Of a stretch of DNA of 64,000 bases, positions 58,196-64,000 are shown one piece after another. The position numbers were made by a program, and so were the translations under genes. Each line of letters starts with the position of its first letter. Within the stretch, counting starts at the first letter, position 1. The notes under the pieces were generated by a model. It saw only the letters and a list, made by a program, of their open reading frames with translations, had not been told where the DNA came from and searched no databases. The DNA is taken from NCBI GenBank assembly GCA_003508835.1, contig PUFA01000712.1, forward strand, positions 41,152 through 105,151. Direction: 5' to 3'. The stretch is from Eonycteris spelaea (taxonomy: Eukaryota > Chordata > Mammalia > Chiroptera > Pteropodidae).

Positions 58196-58800
58196 CCCGC
58201 CCCACAGCCGCTGAGCAGTTCGGGTTCAGTCCTCGCTGCCTCGCTCCGCTTCCTCTGCAACCACGTCTGACAAACCCGGTATGGTTGAGACTGAGAAATT
58301 CGATCAGCCAAAATCGAAGAAGACAAAGACGCAAGAGAAACACTCACTGTCACCGAAAGAAACGAGTGCACAGGGGAAGCGAGCAGGCGATGCAAAGGAG
58401 GCGCGCACCGCCCCCCTGCCGCGCGTCCCACAAGCACTGCCTCCTGGTTCCCGCTTTCAGCTGTTTCACTTCGTGAGACGTAAAGGGGTGAGATCACGTT
58501 TAAATGTCTGCGCTGCCCTTTGCCACATCCAAGAACGACTGACAACGAAGGCCGCACCTGCCTCTCCCACCCGCCTGTCCGACTGGCGGGGAAGGAGCAG
58601 AACTTGCTGCCGGTGACGGCAGAAGCTGGTGGGACGACAGTGAAATCCAGAGCGAAAACCGAGCTGGGCCGAGGTGTCCTGCGGGCTGCGACATGCAGTT
58701 TAATCAGAGGGCCACTGTTTCTGTTCAACGATTTGAATTATGGAATGCACGAGTTTTTAAATATGCAAATAAAATGTTTTAAAACCTGGAGAAAATAATA
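58196..58800 (+). pseudogene. TMSB4X: Thymosin beta-4 processed pseudogene
   Basis: An intronless copy of the whole mRNA. The coding part begins ACG TCT GAC AAA CCC (58,263), so the start ATG is lost, and continues MVETEKFDQPKSKKTKTQEK, close to thymosin beta-4. The stop is lost through a frameshift near GCAGGCGATGC. The 3' UTR is recognisable, with 'gcactgcctcctg', 'gactgacaacgaaggccgc', 'gacgacagtgaaatcc', 'catgcagtttaatcagag' and 'atatgcaaataaaatgttt', ending in an A-rich tail. The functional protein sequesters actin monomers; this copy is inert. It lies in the IGLV1-IGLV5 interval and I see no counterpart between 26 and 28 kb. Confidence 0.9.
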
Positions 58801-58974
58801 ACATAATTTTGTTTTTAAAAATGTACCCCAATTGTATGACACGTAAGACAAAATCCTGGCAAGAGACCTGTGCGGTAGAGATCCTGAAAACTACAATGTG
58901 AGACTGTAAAGTCAGTTCCTAAAATAAAGAAGGGTGTTCCACATTCCACAGGTAAAGATGAAGCCTAACCAAGC

Positions 58975-58975
<1 letters not shown>

Positions 58976-59017
<42 letters not shown>
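58976..59017. repeat. (TTA)n microsatellite
   Basis: About 14 TTA units. It resembles the reversed TAA tail of the 5S-derived element, but no 5S sequence adjoins it. Confidence 0.95.
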
Positions 59018-59767
59018 CCAAGTTCTGATTCAAATGGAGTGCCTATGAAATAGCTCACACATCACATGACCCTGAAATGTCTGCTAAACGGTCTTCTTTT
59101 CAAAATGCCACTGAGTATTTTCCTGGTAAATTCTCTTCGATGACATTTCCCTGGACAACCCCTTCAAGACTTTCAATTCATCAACTGTCCCCTTGTCTCT
59201 GACACCAGACCTGATGCACACCTGGGTCATTTAGCTTCTTCTAGAATGTACTCTAAGTGCTCTGACAACTTAAATAGTTATATATGTAACTTAATCCCAT
59301 GGACCTTACTCTGGGACTAATAAACTACAACATCAACACAGTGCACCGGGATCACATCATCTAGGGACCAGACCAAGGATGCGTGACTAGAGACAGTGAC
59401 TGGTGAGCTGCACAAACCAGCTGGGCTCTCCGGATTCTGGGACACGGGGAGATGTGTGTCTTGCCACCAGCAGGGGGTGCTGTGGAACTGCTCTATGGTC
59501 CCTACAAGCTACTCAGTGAGACAATTCATTCACTCAAAGGAGCCCAGGCGTGGGGCAGTTCTCTGTTTTTTCTGACGGAATCCAGCAGCTGTGTCCCCCC
59601 TCATCTAGCAGAATCCTCTGAGCAGGGACCTCTGTGTGGTGTCAGCAGGTGCTTCCTCCCAGGGCTCTCCCAGGGGTGAAGCCAATCTCCATCCCCTCAT
59701 CTGGGTGTGAGCTGAGCTCCAGCACCAGGGCTCAGGGAGGGGCTGGGCGGTCACTGGATGGACACAC

Positions 59768-59775
59768 ATTTGCAT
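59768..59775 (+). promoter_or_regulatory. IGLV5 octamer promoter element (second copy)
   Basis: ATTTGCAT 96 bases before ATG, context acacATTTGCATg as in the first IGLV5-like copy. Confidence 0.85.
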
Positions 59776-59863
59776 GCACAGCCCCTCCTCTGGCGGAGGG
59801 TGGAGAAGAAAAGGAGGCCTGGGGCAGCCCAGCCCCACTGTGGGCTCAGGGGCTGCGTGCACC

Positions 59864-60346
59864 ATGGCCTGGACCCCCGTGCTCCTCGTGCTCCTCTCTC
59901 AGTGCACAGGTGGGGACAGGCCTCGGGACCCAGAGCATCACCTAATATCTCTGTCCTCTTGCTCAAAATCCTGAGAAATTTTCTCTGATTTCTTGTGCCA
60001 GCGATCACGTTTGTCTGTGTTTGCAGGTTCCCTCTCCCAGCCTGGCTGACTCAGCCGCCCTCCCTCTCTGCATCTCCGGGAGCATCAGCCAGACTCACCT
60101 GCACCCTGAGCAGTGGCTTCAGTGTTGGCAGCTACTGGATATACTGGTTCCAGCAGAAGCCAGGGAGCCCTCCCCGGTATCTCCTGCCTATAAGTCAGAC
60201 TCCGATAAGCACCAGGGCTCCGGGGTCCCCAGCCGCTTCTCTGGATCCAAAGACGCCTCGGCCAACGCAGGGCTTCTGCTCATCTCCGGGCTCCAGCCTG
60301 AGGACGAGGCGACTATTACTGTACATGGGATGACAACTCTAAGTTA
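59864..60346 (+). pseudogene. IGLV5-like V segment, second copy (deletions)
   Basis: Leader exon 59,864-59,909 ([15 protein letters not shown]) is intact; V exon from 60,027 after TTTGCAG. Compared with the 28.4-kb copy it has lost one base in framework 1 (CCTGGCTGACT), one after CTCCTG at the end of framework 2, one in GAGGCGACT before the second Cys, and bases in CDR3. Intervening parts, such as [17 protein letters not shown] and [20 protein letters not shown], are intact in shifted frames. As written it cannot make a V domain. Confidence 0.85.
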
Positions 60347-60385
60347 CACAGTGCTGCAGACCCATGGGGAAGTGAGACACAAACC
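60347..60385 (+). other. RSS of IGLV5-like second copy
   Basis: CACAGTG, 23 bases, ACACAAACC. Better heptamer than the intact IGLV5-like copy. Confidence 0.9.
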
Positions 60386-63010
60386 TCCCCCCACTTTCCT
60401 GGCCTGGTGCCATCACTCATGGGAGGGCCTCTGACCAAGTCCAGACAGCAGGTGACTTCTTTGTCATTGTTTTTTTGTCAACATTCAATTTTCAGTTGAC
60501 TCGATGTGACAATATCACACGCTTCTCTTCAGCGTAAATTCACATTTCTCTGTTGCTAGTACATCCTGCCCCTGTCACCGTGTCCACTGGCAGGAACCCC
60601 GTGTCAGAGGTCCACGGCCCTCAGTGGGGACACGGAGGAGCCTGAGGGACTTGGTTCAGGCCGGCCCTCCTGAGGGTGCAGAGGGGGTGACCTGGCGCTG
60701 CTCCAGGTCTGAGTGCTTCCACCTGGGGTCAGGACGCAATGAATCCTCTAAACAAGAGTTTTAAAAAATGCATTTACGATGGCTGCGGGTCCCAGGTCTG
60801 GCTGAGATCCAGGCTCGCGGCTAGCGATAGGACCCCAGATGTAGAATGTCACATTAGTGTAGTAGGGCGACTGCGCCGAGAACATGTGAACGTAGTTCAG
60901 CGCATCGTATCGGCACGCCTGGCGGAATGCCACCATCGCACCCTGCCGTGTGTGGAGCCCGCGGCCCCCTGGGGGGCGGACGGGGCGCAGCAGGCGTGCG
61001 CTCCCCGCGGCGGAGCTGCCGCCAGCCGCTTCACCCCCGTGTGGGCCCCTCGTGCGTCCTTCCCACCGGGCGTCTCGCCCCTGGACCTTCCTTCACCATC
61101 AGCTCCGCGCTGACGGCAGCGCCCCACGTAGGTCATACTCTAGGACAAATCTCACAGAATTCAAAGTTTTTATGCACTGGAAACCATAAAGCAGTCTAAG
61201 AGAAATTAAATAAATAATAAATAATGCACAGATAATTCCAGCTATGAGCTGAAACATTTTATGTGGGTAACAATAGAGTTGTTACCAAATTGATCAATAC
61301 GATCACTGCAGTGACGTTGGGAATAAGATATTTTCAGTGGTCGTGGATTTTAGAAAAAAAAATTGGAATCTCTAAGAAACCTGTGATAGGAATTTCAACC
61401 TACGAGAATTCTGCTCCGTGTCCGTGTGACCTGCCGACGTCTGAGGACACGGAGGTGAGGGAGGGAGATGTGGCGTCACAGGAGCCACATCAAAGTGTGG
61501 CAGGAGCAGCAGCTTCAGTCACTGAGGGGGCTCAGAGCCGGAGGGGAGATGCTGCCCTGAGGGCTGACGGGCAGAACGTGGGCGCAGCTGGCCTGGGCTG
61601 GCGCCCCTCGTGCTGCGTGTGTGCTGTCACCATGAAGTGCTCTGAGGTGACATGTCTGTGATAGAAACCTCATCCCAGTGAAGGACCCTGTGACCTGCAC
61701 CGGGTTCAAGAAGAATCAGGGCCATGAGGGCTCTGTATGGAAGCGGGAACAATGTGATTTCGGGGGCTCTGACTCCCATTATATTTCCACGGGTTAGAAA
61801 TGGAACTTGTGTCCATAATTCCTGGAAAGACAAGATGGAGACCCTTCTCACAAAATCAGTGTCCTTCGATAGCTGCCACACTGTGTCCCAAAAAGCCCGT
61901 GGGGATGTCCCTGCCATACACGGAGCGTCCATGTCTGGTCTTGTGGGCGTAGATATAGTGGGTACCCAGGTCTGCTGGGGCATCTCAGATTCCCTGACCT
62001 CCACTTCCTGAGTCTTGGCCCTCTCAGGGCCTGTGTGGACCCAGGACGCAGACTCCCCCTCCTCCAACACTGAGCATAGGTGGTTCCCCAGGACAGGACC
62101 CAGGAAGGGGCCAGAAAGACAAAGAGGCTGATGTGGTTGGAGCAGAGAAAGAGATGTGAAGCCTCTGGACTTCAGATACAGGGTCCAAGGATCAGGGTTG
62201 TGGGTTGTCCACACCACATCCCCTTTTTCCGTGATCTTAGCCACACGGGGGAAGGCTCTTGACATTCATGCTCATGCAGCATCTTTCTCCAGCTGGATCC
62301 CTTCTGCTGTGTGGACAATGTCCTGTGCTCACAGGTCCTTGCCTCTCTCCCTGCTGATCCATCTTCCTAAGGGGGCTGGAACCCAGGACAGAAAGTGAAC
62401 AGCTAGAGCCTTGGGAGAAGCAACACTGGTGGCTAGAACGGTGTGATTCTGACACATCAGCATCAGGGTCTGTTCACTTCATCAGAACTCTGCACGCGTT
62501 GATACAGCCACGTCCTCTGGGAACTTCGGTTCTCTTTTTGGTTGTCATGTCACCTACAGCAGAAGCTCCTGGTTACAACCTGAGGATGGAGCCAAACACC
62601 ACTGACCAGCACCATGCGAGGTCCCCGTCCCCTCCACTACACCAGGCCCGGGAGATGAGAGTCAGCACCCCGGGCCCCACAGTCAGTCTCCCCCGCAGCA
62701 GTGTAGCGGGAGCACCGAGCGTTTGCTCACGTGATCAAGTGCGGACGTGAGAAACGGGTGTGTGGCTCGTTTCCTAACAGTCTTCCCGCGCACCTCACAC
62801 GGGGACAGCGGGGCTCCCTTCTCATGGTCGTCTTCAGATGTCGAGGCTCCTACACTTGGGGGCTTTCTCCTTTTGCAATTCCCCTTTTCTCACCAACTTC
62901 TCTGGCATCCCAACCTGTGCTCTGGTACCTCACATCGGTTAGACTGTGCACAAAGTGAGCAGGAACACAAATCTCACCTCCCTGGATCTTTTAGATCATT
63001 GAGCCTCCTG
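60386..63010. other. Inter-V DNA, no gene recognised
   Basis: No V exon found. A CpG-rich island-like patch lies at about 60,940-61,130, beside a 62-codon minus-strand frame (60,748-60,936) that I cannot assign. The rest is unremarkable. Confidence 0.45.
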
Positions 63011-63021
63011 CACCCAGGCTG

Positions 63022-63261
63022 TGCTGACACATCCAACCAAGGTGTGGGTCAGGTCTCAGGAATAACATCGTCTACAGCAAAAAAACAGCATCATGGAGAC
63101 GCACAGTACAGCCCGACAGCAATACATCCAGACAGGAGCCCCAGAGATGTTGTCCCTGAGTTCTGTCTCAAAGCCATGCAAAATGACCCTCTGGCAAGAA
63201 ATGGATTCTGAGGGGCTCATAGATCCTGTCCTAAAAAGAAGCTGTTTGTTAGGACCAGACG
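63022..63261 (+). pseudogene. Possible vestigial V-lambda segment
   Basis: 'caggctgtgctgacacatcc' reads QAVLTHP, a framework 1 start, preceded by 'cctgcaccc'. 'cagcaatacatccagacagg' could be a framework 2 QQ motif. Between them the conserved Cys region is not convincing. About 260 bases after the start lies an RSS-like element. Other frameworks are unrecognisable. Confidence 0.35.
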
Positions 63262-63278
63262 TGAATTATCCTAGCACA

Positions 63279-63317
63279 GTGCTCCAGACCCCGGAGGAGT
63301 GGAGACTCGTCCTCCCT
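63279..63317 (+). other. RSS-like element after V vestige
   Basis: CACAGTG followed after 23 bases (ctccagacccc...) by ACTCGTCCT. The heptamer and the start of the spacer match the functional IGLV1 and IGLV5 copies; the nonamer does not. Confidence 0.4.
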
Positions 63318-63659
63318 CTCCTCCTGTGGGACCATCACGCTCTATCCCTTCCTGCATCTAACTTCACATCAGGGCTGACTCTCTTGCTAAAGTGGTCACT
63401 ACCCCCTGAGGATCTAAAGCATTTCCAAGGGTCTGAGGCTTTGAGGAAGGCTGAACTCTATTTCACCACATGTTCTTAGCCTGGTCACATCTCCACAGTG
63501 GAAACTTTCTGCTGATGGCGCAGATTCCTTCTGGCTAATCAATGGAAAGGTCAACAGGAGGCCCATGCTGAAGGACTCAGCTCAGGATCTGACCACAAGA
63601 CGCCTATGTAATTCAATCGTATGTCTTTGTCAAGAACACAAGCAATGACTGCTTTTCCA

Positions 63660-64000
63660 TGTCTGCACCCCACCCATGCCTGGTGCACTCTTCCTGTCCC
63701 CTGAGTCCAAAATTTCACTCAGACTTGTCGGGTAGGGTGACAAGGAAAGCAGAATGTGAGCATCTGTAACCTAGGAGTCCCCCGTGGCCCCTACCAGGTC
63801 ACTGCATGTCCCTCCCTGCTCCTGGCCAGGCTTTGCTGCTCATTCCCTGAGCCATGCAATGTCAGGAAAGGCAGAGTCTCTCTGTCTCTTGAGATCAGCC
63901 TCTGAGAGGCTCCTGAACCCCAGGCCCCGGGAGTCGCCACCCATTAAGGGCGTGGCTTTCAGACCCTCACTGGATCACTTTCCCCACTTTATCCCCGGGA
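63660..64000 (+). repeat. Start of a third IGLV8 duplication cassette
   Basis: Matches 38,205-38,540: 'gcctggtgcact', 'tgagtccaaaatttc', 'ctcagacttgt', 'taacctaggagtcc' and 'gtccctccctgctcctg'. The window ends before the V segment, so another IGLV8-like segment would be expected about 4 kb further on. Confidence 0.75.

Noticed and set aside
58281..58616. Coding gene for a thymosin-like 111-residue protein
   Set aside because: Intronless, start codon lost, frame runs into 3' UTR and an A-rich tail follows: a processed pseudogene.
24659..60385. J or C lambda exons
   Set aside because: I looked for FGGGT-type J motifs with 12-base-spacer signals and for C-domain exons and found none.
61627..62265. 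212-codon minus-strand frame as a gene
   Set aside because: No recognisable family, no repeat of the frame elsewhere, composition ordinary. Open by chance as far as I can see.

Overview
This is vertebrate nuclear DNA from the 5' side of a mammalian immunoglobulin lambda variable (IGLV) cluster, joined to a TRIM38-like gene and a rearranged inverted partial copy of it. There are no bacterial or phage signals. Introns, Ig octamers, 23-bp-spacer recombination signals, L1/L2/MIR relics, a thymosin beta-4 retropseudogene and microsatellites all fit a placental mammal. A 5S-rRNA-derived SINE-like insertion, together with no recognisable Alu, carnivore, ruminant, horse or vesper-bat SINEs, makes a fruit bat (Pteropodidae) the best guess. 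That is inference, not proof.

Layout. Bases 1-780 and 5,900-6,400 hold 5' flank and a GC-rich promoter region. From 7,444 to 13,047 lies a TRIM38-like E3 ligase gene on the + strand: six coding exons, a predicted 468 residues, with a complete RING, B-box, coiled coil and PRY-SPRY. Its 3' half plus 3' flank (about 12,021-14,920) is repeated in inverted orientation at 17,480-20,400, giving a broken minus-strand TRIM38 copy. Its 5' flank and promoter region are also present inverted at about 14,900-15,850. The + copy and its inverted partner each carry an old LTR just beyond the poly(A) signal. At about 20,400 the TRIM38 repeat passes directly into IGLV1-type flanking DNA.

From 20.4 kb to the end is the V cluster, all on the + strand: a degraded V (22.2 kb), IGLV1-like (24.2), IGLV5-like (28.4), IGLV8-like (33.1), a relic (34.5), IGLV8-like (42.3), IGLV7-like pseudogene (46.3), IGLV1-like (48.7), a relic (49.6), IGLV1-like (55.8), IGLV5-like (59.9) and a possible vestige (63.0). 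The last 340 bases begin another IGLV8-type duplication unit. No J or C segments are present. The order reflects tandem duplication of IGLV1, IGLV5 and IGLV8 cassettes. Most V segments have upstream ATTTGCAT and a downstream 7-23-9 recombination signal. Only the IGLV5-like segment at 28.4 kb and the IGLV1-like segment at 55.8 kb have uninterrupted frames with the conserved Cys and Trp residues. The others carry mostly single-base deletions, which may be real decay or assembly error.

Working together: the V segments would each rearrange to a downstream lambda J (outside the window) to make light chains, using the octamer promoters and RSSs listed. The TRIM38-like gene would act independently in innate signalling; its position beside the lambda locus differs from the human arrangement.
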